DNA from: an uncultured Sutterella sp.
GTDB lineage: Bacteria > Pseudomonadota > Gammaproteobacteria > Burkholderiales > Burkholderiaceae_F
Reading direction: 5' to 3'
Assembly (NCBI GenBank): GCA_900543805.1
Contig: UQTE01000002.1
Coordinates: 72,917-136,916, forward strand
Length of the DNA: 64,000 nucleotides
The translations under genes and the position numbers were made by a program. Below the pieces are notes generated by a model. It was not told where the DNA came from. It worked only from the letters and a program-made list of their open reading frames with translations, and searched no databases. Shown here in pieces: positions 18,264 through 26,340 of this stretch; within the stretch, counting starts at the first letter, position 1; each line of letters starts with the position of its first letter.

Positions 18264-19424
18264 ATGCCTCTGCACATCCTTGTTCTGGCACTCGGCACGC
18301 TTGCGCTCGGCATCGCCGAATTTTCGATGATGTCGATCCTGAACGCCGTCGCCGCCGACCTTCAGGTTTCCATTCCGGAAGCCGGCCACTTCATCGCCGC
18401 CTACGCCACGGGCGTCTGCGCGGGCGTGATGCTCATGGTCGTCTTCGCGAGAAACCTGCCGCTCAAACGCCTCCTTCTCATCATCGTGAGCCTCATCGTC
18501 GTCGGGAACGCTCTGACGGTCTTTGCCGACGGCTACGCCGTGATGGTGGCTTCCCGATTCCTCTCGGGCCTCCCTCACGGCGCCTACTTCGGCGTGGGCT
18601 CGATCATCGCGAGCGAACTCGCGCAACCGGGCAAAGCTTCGCGCGACGTCACGCTCATGGTGCTCGGGATGACGATCGCCAACCTCGTGGGCGTGCCGCT
18701 CGGAAGCTTTCTCTCCTGGGCCGTCTCCTGGCGGCTCGTCTTCGGGATCACGGCCGTGACGGGCGTGGTCGTCTTCCTTTCCGTCCTGCGTTTCGTACCG
18801 GCCATGCCGGCTCTTCCCAACGCGGGATTCCGCGCGCAGTTTCGCTTTCTCACGCATCTTCGCCCGTGGCTCGTCATGGCGGCGATCTTCTTCGGAAACG
18901 GCGGATTCTTTGCGTACTTGAGCTACGTGAACCCCACGATGGAGGAAGTGACGGGCGTTGCGCCTTCGTCCATGAGCCTCGTCATGGCGGTCGTGGGCGC
19001 GGGCATGGTCGCGGGGAATCTCCTCTGCGCGAAGCTCGCCGGACGCTTTACCGATCCGGCGCTCGCTTGCATGGGCCAGGGCGTTCTCTTCGTCGCGCTC
19101 GTCACCGTCTTCTTCGGCGCGGCGCACCCCTTCATCGCGATTCCCGCGACCGTCGTGGCGGCAGGGTGCTGTTTCTTCATCTCGGGTCCGGAACAGATCA
19201 TGATGCTGCAGGGCGCCAAAGAGGGGCAGCTTTTGGGGGCGGCCCTTGCACAGACGTCGTTCAACGCGGGCAATGCCCTCGGCGCCTGGGTCGGCGGCCT
19301 TCCGATCGACGCGGAAAAATCCCCCGAGTGGAGCGCCCTGCCCGGCTTTTCGCTTGCCTTCACGGGCTTTCTGATCCTCTACCTTCTCTGGTGGATCCAT
19401 CGGGAAAAGCACCGTCGAAACTGA
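18264..19424 (+). CDS. MFS transporter, AraJ/arabinose-efflux-like
   Basis: A 386-residue inner-membrane exporter with about 12 transmembrane segments. The N-terminal MPLHILVLALGTLALGIAEF and MLMVVFARNLPLKRLL match the COG2814 efflux group (AraJ/YdhP type), which expels sugars or drugs by proton antiport. The start at 18264 begins the first helix; the upstream in-frame part has no membrane features. A 34-bp palindrome upstream suggests repression by an unlinked regulator, perhaps with induction by the exported compound. A strong bidirectional terminator follows. Confidence 0.85.
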   Translation: MPLHILVLALGTLALGIAEFSMMSILNAVAADLQVSIPEAGHFIAAYATGVCAGVMLMVVFARNLPLKRLLLIIVSLIVVGNALTVFADGYAVMVASRFLSGLPHGAYFGVGSIIASELAQPGKASRDVTLMVLGMTIANLVGVPLGSFLSWAVSWRLVFGITAVTGVVVFLSVLRFVPAMPALPNAGFRAQFRFLTHLRPWLVMAAIFFGNGGFFAYLSYVNPTMEEVTGVAPSSMSLVMAVVGAGMVAGNLLCAKLAGRFTDPALACMGQGVLFVALVTVFFGAAHPFIAIPATVVAAGCCFFISGPEQIMMLQGAKEGQLLGAALAQTSFNAGNALGAWVGGLPIDAEKSPEWSALPGFSLAFTGFLILYLLWWIHREKHRRN

Positions 19425-19474
19425 GAGCGCGACACCGATCGAAAGCAATCAAATTTTCGGTCGCGCCTGATACG

Positions 19475-19510
19475 AAAAAGTCCGGCCACCCCGAGGGCGC
19501 CGGACTTTTT
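19475..19510. terminator. Bidirectional rho-independent terminator
   Basis: AAAAAGTCCGGC at 19475-19486 pairs perfectly with GCCGGACTTTTT at 19499-19510 across a 12-base loop. It lies between the convergent MFS and cysteine desulfidase genes and can serve both strands. Confidence 0.88.
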
Positions 19511-19551
19511 CGCCTCGCTTGACCGCTCCGCGGACGGAGCGGCCGAATCGA

Positions 19552-20811
19552 TCACTTGGTTTCGAGCATCACGTTGATGATTTCGCGGTCGGTCCCGACC
19601 ATGCCGCGGCTCGCGATGCGGCCGACGGCCGCCACCGTGGCGTCGACGTCGCTCTTGACGATCCCGTCGCCGCCCTTGAAGGCGCGGTCGTTCTTGACCA
19701 TGTCGATTGCAAGGAGGGCCCCTTCGACGCTCATGGCGATCTTCGAAGCGCAGGACGACTTCGCGCCGTCACAGATGAGGCCCGACGTGATGGCGAGCGC
19801 GTTCGAGATGACGCGTTCGATGTCTTCGGTCGAGAAGCCCAGAAGATAGGCGATCCCGGCGCCGCTGCCCGCCCCGGCGCTCACGGCGCCGCAGTAGGCG
19901 GAAAGTTTGCCGATGCCTTGCTTCAGGCACACCGTCACGAGGTCGGAAAGAAGAAGCGCGCGAAGGAGTTCCTCTTCCGACTTCTTGAGGTGCTCGGCGT
20001 AGATCAGAACCGGCATGCTCGCCGTGATCCCCTGATTGCCCGAACCCGACACGATCACGACGGGGAGTTCGCACCCGTTCATGCGGGCGTCCGAGGCGGC
20101 CGCCGCAAAGGCGCGGGCGCGCACGGCGGGATCTTCGGGATCGCGGGCCATGAGAATGCGGCCGATCGTGGCGCCCCATTCGCCTGAAAGCCCCTGCTCG
20201 GCGATGGCGCGGTTGCAGGCGAGCTGACGCTCCAGGAGCGGACGCACATGGTCAAGCGGCATCACGCGGGCGGCCTCGATGAGTTCGGCGACGTGCCAGC
20301 TTTCGACGGGGTGTTCCTCTTCGGGACGGTCCCCTTCCTCCCAGACGACCTTACCGTCCTCTTCGATGCGGGTGACGTTCGTGTGCGACGTGCGGATCAC
20401 GGTCGACACGCTGTGACCGTTCAAGTGCCCCGTCACGCGGATGAAGAAGACGTCGGGTTCGTTCGACTGACGCACTTCGACGGGCGTCGTCTGAACAAGT
20501 TCGCGGATGCGGTCGCGCTCTTCGGGCGTGATCGCGGCGAGCACTTCGAGGGCCGCTTCGGGCTTCGCGGCGACGAAGCCGGCGACGGCCGCGGCTTCCA
20601 GGCCCGTCAGGCCGCCCGTGTTCGGGACGACCACGCTCTTGACGTTCTTCACGATGTTGCGCGAGACGTCGAGCTCGATGCGTTCGGGATAGCCACCGAG
20701 GCGCTTGGCGCAGATCGCGGCCGCATAGGCGAGCGCGATGGGTTCGGTGCAGCCCATGGCAGGAAGAAGTTCGGCGGCGAGCGCCGCTTCGTAAACGGAG
20801 TACGGAATCAT
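19552..20811 (-). CDS. cyuA: L-cysteine desulfidase / UPF0597 family (CyuA/YhaM-like)
   Basis: A 419-residue cytoplasmic enzyme of the UPF0597 family. Known members (CyuA, archaeal CdsB) use an iron-sulfur cluster to split cysteine into pyruvate, ammonia and sulfide. The signature MGCTEPIALAYAAA is at residues 19-32 and conserved cysteines recur in LICDGAKSSCASKIAMS. The start at 20811 has GAGG 8 bases upstream; a longer frame to 21057 is not supported. No permease partner is adjacent, unlike cyuP in E. coli. Some related proteins are annotated as serine dehydratase alpha, so the exact substrate is not certain. Confidence 0.8.
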   Translation of the reverse strand: MIPYSVYEAALAAELLPAMGCTEPIALAYAAAICAKRLGGYPERIELDVSRNIVKNVKSVVVPNTGGLTGLEAAAVAGFVAAKPEAALEVLAAITPEERDRIRELVQTTPVEVRQSNEPDVFFIRVTGHLNGHSVSTVIRTSHTNVTRIEEDGKVVWEEGDRPEEEHPVESWHVAELIEAARVMPLDHVRPLLERQLACNRAIAEQGLSGEWGATIGRILMARDPEDPAVRARAFAAAASDARMNGCELPVVIVSGSGNQGITASMPVLIYAEHLKKSEEELLRALLLSDLVTVCLKQGIGKLSAYCGAVSAGAGSGAGIAYLLGFSTEDIERVISNALAITSGLICDGAKSSCASKIAMSVEGALLAIDMVKNDRAFKGGDGIVKSDVDATVAAVGRIASRGMVGTDREIINVMLETK

Positions 20812-21245
20812 CGGTTGGCCCTCAGGAAGATTCTGTAGAAAGTGCCTGCATTGTACAGAGTCGACACAGAAAAAGCGGAAACCGAATGTATATCGGCATT
20901 TATCCGTACAATTGTTTTCCTGCAACGTCGTTTTCCCTTCCTGCACGGTCCTTTCCGCGCCCTGCACGGGATCGGTACGGACCCGCTCTGTTTTCTTTAT
21001 TCCTTGGGCTTCCCGACTCGGAATAACCGTTCCCAATTTCCGGCCGTCGCCGATCAAACGCAGCGCATTTCTTTGCGCGAAAACGGGGGCGTTCGTTTTC
21101 TTCCTTTCGAATATCCGAAGAAAGCGGACCGAAACAGAAGCCGTACCGAAGGCTTCGCGGGTTTTCCTCGCCCTCCCGTGCGTTTTTCTGCGTCCCGCAA
21201 ACCTGCTACAATTCCCGCATTTTCAGGCCTTCCCGGAGACATCCC
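20812..21245. other. Divergent intergenic region (cyuA / gntR)
   Basis: This 434-base gap has no convincing gene. A TACAAT -10-like box at 21207-21212 is about 39 bases before the GntR start, which has GGAG upstream. On the minus strand, TACAAT near 20855 could be the -10 of the cyuA promoter. I see no hairpin or riboswitch. Confidence 0.4.
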
Positions 21246-21905
21246 ATGGATGACGACACCCTCTTTCGCGAAATTCACCAGCACATCCTGACGCAAGCGA
21301 AGGAAGGGCGACGCATCGACACGGAAAACGAACTCGCCGAACGCTTCGGCGTTACGCGCTACAAGGTGCGAAAGGCCCTCTCGGTGCTGAGCCAGATGGG
21401 CGTCGTCGACCGCGCTCCGAAGCGCGGCATGACCGTCAACACGCTCGGGCCCAAGAATCTCTCCGCGCAGATCCAGGTGCAGATGGACATCGCGAACTTC
21501 GACATCCGCGAGTTCATCGAAGCGCGTCTCCTGATTGAAGTGCACATCATCCCGTTGGCGATCCGCCGCATGACGCCCGCGCTTCTCGGCAAGCTCGACG
21601 AAGCGATCTGCCACATCGAGTACTACGCCGGCAACGCCAAGGAAGCGGACCGCTGGGACCGCGAATTCCACCTGCTTCTTCTCGAAGCCTGCGGCAACCG
21701 CGTGCTGCAGGTCTTCTCGGCGGCGCTCGTCACCTACTTCGAAAAGACCTCTTCGGCTCTGCCGAAGAACAATCCCCAGTTCTTCCTCAACATCGCCCGT
21801 ACGGAACGCGCGCTTTTGAACGCCATCCGACGAGGCGACGAAGAACTCGCCAAGCGTCTTCTTCGTGACCACCTGAGCGAACAGGTGGATCTGCTTACGC
21901 CCTGA
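21246..21905 (+). CDS. GntR family regulator, FCD domain
   Basis: A 219-residue regulator. The N-terminal winged helix has ENELAERFGVTRYKVRKALSVLSQMG (read in parts). The C-terminal all-helical FCD ligand-binding domain has the conserved Asp/His positions (DIREFIEARLLIE, REFHLLLLEACGN, LLRDHLSEQVDLL). FCD regulators usually bind small organic acids. It lies 46 bases upstream of a 2-hydroxyacid dehydrogenase in the same direction, so that gene is the likely target and a hydroxy- or keto-acid the likely effector. Confidence 0.9.
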   Translation: MDDDTLFREIHQHILTQAKEGRRIDTENELAERFGVTRYKVRKALSVLSQMGVVDRAPKRGMTVNTLGPKNLSAQIQVQMDIANFDIREFIEARLLIEVHIIPLAIRRMTPALLGKLDEAICHIEYYAGNAKEADRWDREFHLLLLEACGNRVLQVFSAALVTYFEKTSSALPKNNPQFFLNIARTERALLNAIRRGDEELAKRLLRDHLSEQVDLLTP

Positions 21906-21951
21906 TTCCGGCGCGAAACTTCCCAAAAAAAATCCATAAAAAGGAGGAAAC

Positions 21952-22932
21952 ATGTCGTTTTCCGTCTCGCCCGACGACAACGTTGCGTCGGACCGCCCCG
22001 TGCTCGTGAGTCTTCTGCCCTCGCGCGCCATGCCGGGGATTCTGCGCGAAGGTCTCGAACAGTGCGGTCGCCTCTACTTCTGGCCCGAAATGCGCTACGA
22101 AGAACAGGAACGCATCGGCACGCTCGCGTCCGTCCTCATCGGGACGGCGAGTTCGCGCGTCACGGCGGAGGTCCTCCGACGCTTTCCCGCCTGCCGCATG
22201 ATCGCGAGCTTCGGCGTGGGCTACGACGGTTACGACATGGCCGCGCTCAAGCGCCGCGGCATCGTCCTCACGAACACCCCGAACGTCCTCTCGGACGACG
22301 TCGCGGACCTCGCGTTCGCGATGATTCTGAGCCTCTCGCGCGGTCTTCCCCGCGCGGACGCGTGGCTGCGCGAAGGGCGCTGGCCCGACGGGGGCTTTCC
22401 GCTGCAGACGCGCGTCTCGGGAAAGCGCCTCGGGATCTTCGGGCTCGGCCGCATCGGAAGCGAAATCGCCCGCCGCGGCGAAGCCTTCCACATGCAGATC
22501 GGCTACACGGACCTCACGGGCAAGAACACCAAGTGGCAGCGCTTCCCGACCTTGAAGGAGCTCGCCGTCTGGAGCGACTATCTCGTCGTGATCGTTCCCG
22601 CCACCGAAGCGACGCACCACGTGGTCGACGCCGAAATCCTCATGGCGCTCGGCACGAAGGGCTACCTCATCAACGTCGCCCGCGGCTCGGTCGTGAACAC
22701 CAAGGCGCTGATCGACGCCCTCAAAACGCGCACCATCGCGGGCGCGGGGCTCGACGTCTTTGAAAACGAACCCTACGTCGAGGCGGAATTGAAGGCCCTC
22801 CCCAACACGATCCTCACGCCCCACATCGGGACGGCGACGCTCGAGACGCGCCGCATGATGGCGGACCTGGTCGTGCGCAACGTCCACGCCTTCGTGAACG
22901 GCAACAAGCCGATCACGCCGGTCGCGAACTGA
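21952..22932 (+). CDS. D-isomer-specific 2-hydroxyacid dehydrogenase
   Basis: A 326-residue NAD(P)H-dependent dehydrogenase, likely reducing glyoxylate, hydroxypyruvate or a related 2-keto acid. The nucleotide-binding motif GLGRIG is in the central Rossmann domain. The catalytic triad is visible: Arg in LINVARGS, Glu in DVFENEP and His in LTPHIGTAT. A strong AAGGAGG lies 5 bases before the ATG. It sits between the GntR regulator and a small XRE protein, and the three form a likely operon. The fine substrate cannot be assigned. Confidence 0.88.
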   Translation: MSFSVSPDDNVASDRPVLVSLLPSRAMPGILREGLEQCGRLYFWPEMRYEEQERIGTLASVLIGTASSRVTAEVLRRFPACRMIASFGVGYDGYDMAALKRRGIVLTNTPNVLSDDVADLAFAMILSLSRGLPRADAWLREGRWPDGGFPLQTRVSGKRLGIFGLGRIGSEIARRGEAFHMQIGYTDLTGKNTKWQRFPTLKELAVWSDYLVVIVPATEATHHVVDAEILMALGTKGYLINVARGSVVNTKALIDALKTRTIAGAGLDVFENEPYVEAELKALPNTILTPHIGTATLETRRMMADLVVRNVHAFVNGNKPITPVAN

Positions 22933-22949
22933 CGCGAAAGGACCGGATC

Positions 22950-23291
22950 ATGCCGATCATCCTCACCGAAACGCCCGGAAAGGGCGACGAAGTCGTCTTC
23001 ACGCTTCGCGCGCCCAAGGAAGAGGCCGCGGCGCTTCGCCGCATCCTCACGGGGCTCGAATCGCTCTCCCACGTGGGAAAGCCCCTCCCGAAGCGCGAGG
23101 GCGAGCCCTTCGAGCGCCTGCGTCAGCACCGTCTTCTGCGCAATCTCACGCAGAAGGACCTCGCCGACGCCGTGGGGACCACGCAGTCCCATCTCTCGAA
23201 GTACGAGGCGGGCCTCCGAAAGATCCCGCCCGAAACGGCCGAACGTCTCGCGCACTTCTTTCAGTGCGACGTCACCGAATTTTTTGAATAA
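22950..23291 (+). CDS. XRE-family helix-turn-helix protein
   Basis: A 113-residue protein. The C-terminal half is an XRE/Cro-type HTH: RLLRNLTQKDLADAVGTTQSHLSKYEAG. The N-terminal 50 residues (TETPGKGDEVVFTLRAPKEEAAAL) are not a known domain to me. AAAGGA lies about 8 bases before the start. It starts 18 bases after the dehydrogenase and is probably co-transcribed. No toxin partner is adjacent, so a simple toxin-antitoxin role is not supported. Confidence 0.8.
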   Translation: MPIILTETPGKGDEVVFTLRAPKEEAAALRRILTGLESLSHVGKPLPKREGEPFERLRQHRLLRNLTQKDLADAVGTTQSHLSKYEAGLRKIPPETAERLAHFFQCDVTEFFE

Positions 23292-23294
23292 GCC

Positions 23295-24509
23295 TCAAAG
23301 TCCCGCCTTGCGGCGCTCGCGCAGAACCACGACCCAGCAAAGCACCGTGAGGACGCCCGAAAAGAGCATCACGCCCGCGTAGCGCGCGGCGTCTCCCAAA
23401 ACGATCGGCACCCAGAGGGCCGCGGCGAGCGCAAAGCTCGACGTGTGGAAGAACTGCTGCACGGAAGCGGCCATTCCGCGGTTTTTCGGGAAGTAGTCGA
23501 GATTGAGCGTCGCCATGACGGGACGCGACCAGCTCATCGCCGTCTGATAAAGACACGGCGCCGCGATGACGAGGGGCCACACGGGCTCGGTTTCGAGCGC
23601 GATCCCGACGCCCAACACCCCCGCCGCGATCAGGACGGCAAGGCCCGAAGCGAGCGTTCTGCGCCACCCGATGCGTCCGACGAGACGGCCCGTCAGAAAG
23701 CTTCCCGCCATGGAAAAGGCGATGAAGGGAAGCGTCAGATACCCGAAGTCCTCGACCCCCAGCTTCATGATGTGCATGACAAAGTCGGCGCCGCCCGCCG
23801 TGTAGACGATTCCTCCCATGAAGCAAAAGCCGTGCCCCATCACGCCGAAGAGAAAGGCGCGGTGCCGCAAAAGCATTCCGTAAGTCCGGATCGACTCTCC
23901 GAGACCAAAGGGACGTCTGGCGGCCTTGGGAAGCGATTCCTTCAGAACCGTGAGGCCGAGCACGGCGATCGAGAGATTGAGGAGCGCGAGCGTCCAGAAG
24001 ACCGCGCGCCATCCCCAGCGCACCGTCACGGCGCCCCCGACGATCGGCGCGAAGGCGGGGGCGAGCGCAAAGAGAAGCGTCATGAGGGCGAGCATCTTCG
24101 TGGCGGCGACCCCGGACCAGCGGTCGCGCACGATCGCCATCGAAACGACGGGCCCGACCGAGGCGCAGAAGCCCTGCACCACGCGCCAGAAAAGAAGCCA
24201 TCCGAAGTGATCCGTCGCCGAAGCGGCAAGCGCCGCCAGGCAAAAACCGAGCGCCCCGCCCACCACGACCGGACGGCGCCCCAGGGCGTCCGAGAGCGTC
24301 CCCACAAAGAGCGATCCGACGGCAAAGGCGACGAGATAGACCGAAAGCGACTGCGAAATCACGTCGGACGACACCCCGAAGGCTTCGGTCATCGCGGGAA
24401 AGGCCGGGATGTAAGTGTTCGCGGCGAAGGGGCCCATCATCTGGATGAGCGATAAAAGGAGCGCGTCGGCGAGCGTCGGTTTTCGGTCTCTTTCTTCTCT
24501 TTCGGGCAT
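23295..24509 (-). CDS. MFS transporter, Bcr/CflA drug-resistance family
   Basis: A 404-residue inner-membrane drug/proton antiporter with 12 predicted segments. The sequence near the start (LSLIQMMGPFAANTYIPAFPAM) and the loop GTLSDALGRRPVVVGG fit Bcr/CflA exporters. The long frame continues to 25625 but that part is the antisense of gluQ. The start at 24509 gives the normal family length, although there is no strong ribosome site. Upstream in-frame starts near 24552 are possible. It is divergent from gluQ, with only 66 bases between. Confidence 0.85.
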   Translation of the reverse strand: MPEREERDRKPTLADALLLSLIQMMGPFAANTYIPAFPAMTEAFGVSSDVISQSLSVYLVAFAVGSLFVGTLSDALGRRPVVVGGALGFCLAALAASATDHFGWLLFWRVVQGFCASVGPVVSMAIVRDRWSGVAATKMLALMTLLFALAPAFAPIVGGAVTVRWGWRAVFWTLALLNLSIAVLGLTVLKESLPKAARRPFGLGESIRTYGMLLRHRAFLFGVMGHGFCFMGGIVYTAGGADFVMHIMKLGVEDFGYLTLPFIAFSMAGSFLTGRLVGRIGWRRTLASGLAVLIAAGVLGVGIALETEPVWPLVIAAPCLYQTAMSWSRPVMATLNLDYFPKNRGMAASVQQFFHTSSFALAAALWVPIVLGDAARYAGVMLFSGVLTVLCWVVVLRERRKAGL

Positions 24510-24575
24510 TTTGAGGGTCGCTCGCACTACAATTCTTGGGATTCCTTTCATTCTAATTCCAAAATTACACCTGCC

Positions 24576-25454
24576 ATGACGAGCCAGTATCGAGGACGAT
24601 TCGCCCCCTCCCCCACCGGACGACTGCACCGGGGAAGTCTCGTGGCGGCGATGGGAAGCTGGCTCGACGCCCGCGCCCACGACGGCGTCTGGCTCGTGCG
24701 CATCGAAGACGTGGATCCGCCGCGCGACATTCCGGGCGCGGCCGAAGACATCCTGCGTGTTCTTGCGCGCCTTGAACTCACGTCCGACGAACCGGTGGTG
24801 TGGCAGAGCACCCGGGACGCCGCCTACGAAAAGGCGCTCGATACGCTTCGCGAGAAGGGGCTTCTCTACGGTTGCGCCTGCACGCGAAAGGAAATCCTCG
24901 CGCGCGACGCGGAGTTGGGTCTCCCCCCGGGCGTCTATCCGGGCACCTGCCGCAACGGCACGGGCGGACGCCCCGCGCGGGCGCTTCGCTTTCGCCTCCC
25001 CGACAGGACGCTCGGCTTCACGGACCGGCTCTGCGGACATTTCGAGCAGAATCTTCCGCTCGAGGCGGGCGACGTCGTCATGAAGCGCGCCGACGGGCTC
25101 TGGGCCTATCAGCTCGCCTGCATCGTCGACGACGTCGCCTCGGGCGTGACCGACGTCGTGCGCGGCGCGGACCTTCTCGACAACACCCCGCGGCAGATCG
25201 CGCTCATCGAGGCTCTCGACGCCCCCGTGCCGCGCTACCTGCACCTTCCGCTCGTTTTGAACGACCGGAAGGAAAAGCTCTCGAAGCAGCAGGGCGCCGT
25301 GCCGCTCGACGAGACGAACCTTCTGGGCGAGCTGGAATTCGCCTGGACGCATCTCGGCTTTGCGCCCCTGGGCGCCGATTCGATTTCCGCCTTCTGGCGC
25401 GCTGCGGTGCCGCTCTGGCGCGAACGCTTCGCAAAGGAGGCCGATCATGGTTAA
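24576..25454 (+). CDS. gluQ: Glutamyl-Q tRNA(Asp) synthetase
   Basis: A 292-residue truncated paralogue of glutamyl-tRNA synthetase that attaches glutamate to queuosine in the anticodon of tRNA-Asp. Visible features are the class I motif PSPTGRLHRGSL (residues 12-23), the zinc-site cysteines in YGCACTRKEI and YPGTCRNG, and KEKLSKQQGA in place of KMSKS. There is no anticodon-binding domain, as expected for this family. It overlaps the next gene by 8 bases, so gluQ, the EamA transporter and the methyltransferase-HNH gene form a translationally coupled set. Confidence 0.93.
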   Translation: MTSQYRGRFAPSPTGRLHRGSLVAAMGSWLDARAHDGVWLVRIEDVDPPRDIPGAAEDILRVLARLELTSDEPVVWQSTRDAAYEKALDTLREKGLLYGCACTRKEILARDAELGLPPGVYPGTCRNGTGGRPARALRFRLPDRTLGFTDRLCGHFEQNLPLEAGDVVMKRADGLWAYQLACIVDDVASGVTDVVRGADLLDNTPRQIALIEALDAPVPRYLHLPLVLNDRKEKLSKQQGAVPLDETNLLGELEFAWTHLGFAPLGADSISAFWRAAVPLWRERFAKEADHG

Positions 25455-26340
25455 GGCGTCCTTTTGGATGCTCGTCGGGATCTTTCTCTTCACCCTCACG
25501 GCGGCGCTCGCAAAGGTCATGGCCTCGGAGGGCTTCGGCATTTGGGAAATCGTCTTCTGGCGCTCGATCGTAGGGTGCCTTTTCTGCGCCGCGGTGATGC
25601 GAAAAAAAGGAATTTCTCCCGCCACGCGCTTTCCGGTGCGCTACGTCGTGCGCTGCACGGTGGGAACCGTGAGCATCGCTCTGAGCGTCTACACCCTCAC
25701 CGTCATGCCGATCGCAACCGCGCAGACCCTCACCAACACGGGGCCGCTCTGGTTCTGCGTCTTTCTCGCGGTCGCCGCGCTCTTCACCTCCTACCGATTC
25801 GACAAGGTCGTTTTGCTCGCCGTGCTCGCGGGTTTCGGCGGCGTTCTTCTCATTCTGCGTCCCGACGTATCGCAGGGCGTCACGGCGACGGCCGCCGTCG
25901 CGGGCGTTCTTTCGGGCCTCACTTCGGGCGGCGCCGACTTCATGATCCGGCACCTTACGCACAAAGGGGAGCCGGGTGAACGAATCGTCTTTTACATCAT
26001 GCTCGCGGGGAGCCTCACGGGCTTCGTCTTCGCCTTCGGCGACGGATGGCACGACGTTACGCCCTTCTCGATTCTGCTTCTTTTCGGCGTAGGATTCTCC
26101 GCCACGTTCGCGCAGATCGCCACGACCTACGCCTGGGCGAAGGGCCACGCGCTCGTCAACGCCGTCTTCAGCTTCTCGGGGATTCCCTTTGCGCTTCTTT
26201 TCGGCGTCGCGCTCTTCGGCGAAACGATCGATCTCGTCGCGCTCCTCGGCATGGCGGTGGTCGCGGGCGCGGGCATTTTCGCGACGGTCCGGCGCCTCAA
26301 GGCGGAACAGCGCGCCTCGGCGAAAGGAAGTGACCGATGA
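25447..26340 (+). CDS. EamA/DMT superfamily transporter
   Basis: A 297-residue inner-membrane protein with two EamA repeats (about 10 segments) of the drug/metabolite transporter superfamily. The start at 25447 has AAAGGAGG upstream and overlaps gluQ by 8 bases. A conserved PIATAQTLTNTGPLWF segment is typical of the first repeat. Its substrate is unknown; such proteins commonly export amino acids or metabolites. The stop overlaps the next ATG by 4 bases. Confidence 0.88.
   Translation: MVKASFWMLVGIFLFTLTAALAKVMASEGFGIWEIVFWRSIVGCLFCAAVMRKKGISPATRFPVRYVVRCTVGTVSIALSVYTLTVMPIATAQTLTNTGPLWFCVFLAVAALFTSYRFDKVVLLAVLAGFGGVLLILRPDVSQGVTATAAVAGVLSGLTSGGADFMIRHLTHKGEPGERIVFYIMLAGSLTGFVFAFGDGWHDVTPFSILLLFGVGFSATFAQIATTYAWAKGHALVNAVFSFSGIPFALLFGVALFGETIDLVALLGMAVVAGAGIFATVRRLKAEQRASAKGSDR

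Noticed and set aside
23295..25625. Extension of the Bcr-type transporter to 776 residues
   Set aside because: The extra part is antisense to gluQ and is not membrane-like; the family length fits a start at 24509.
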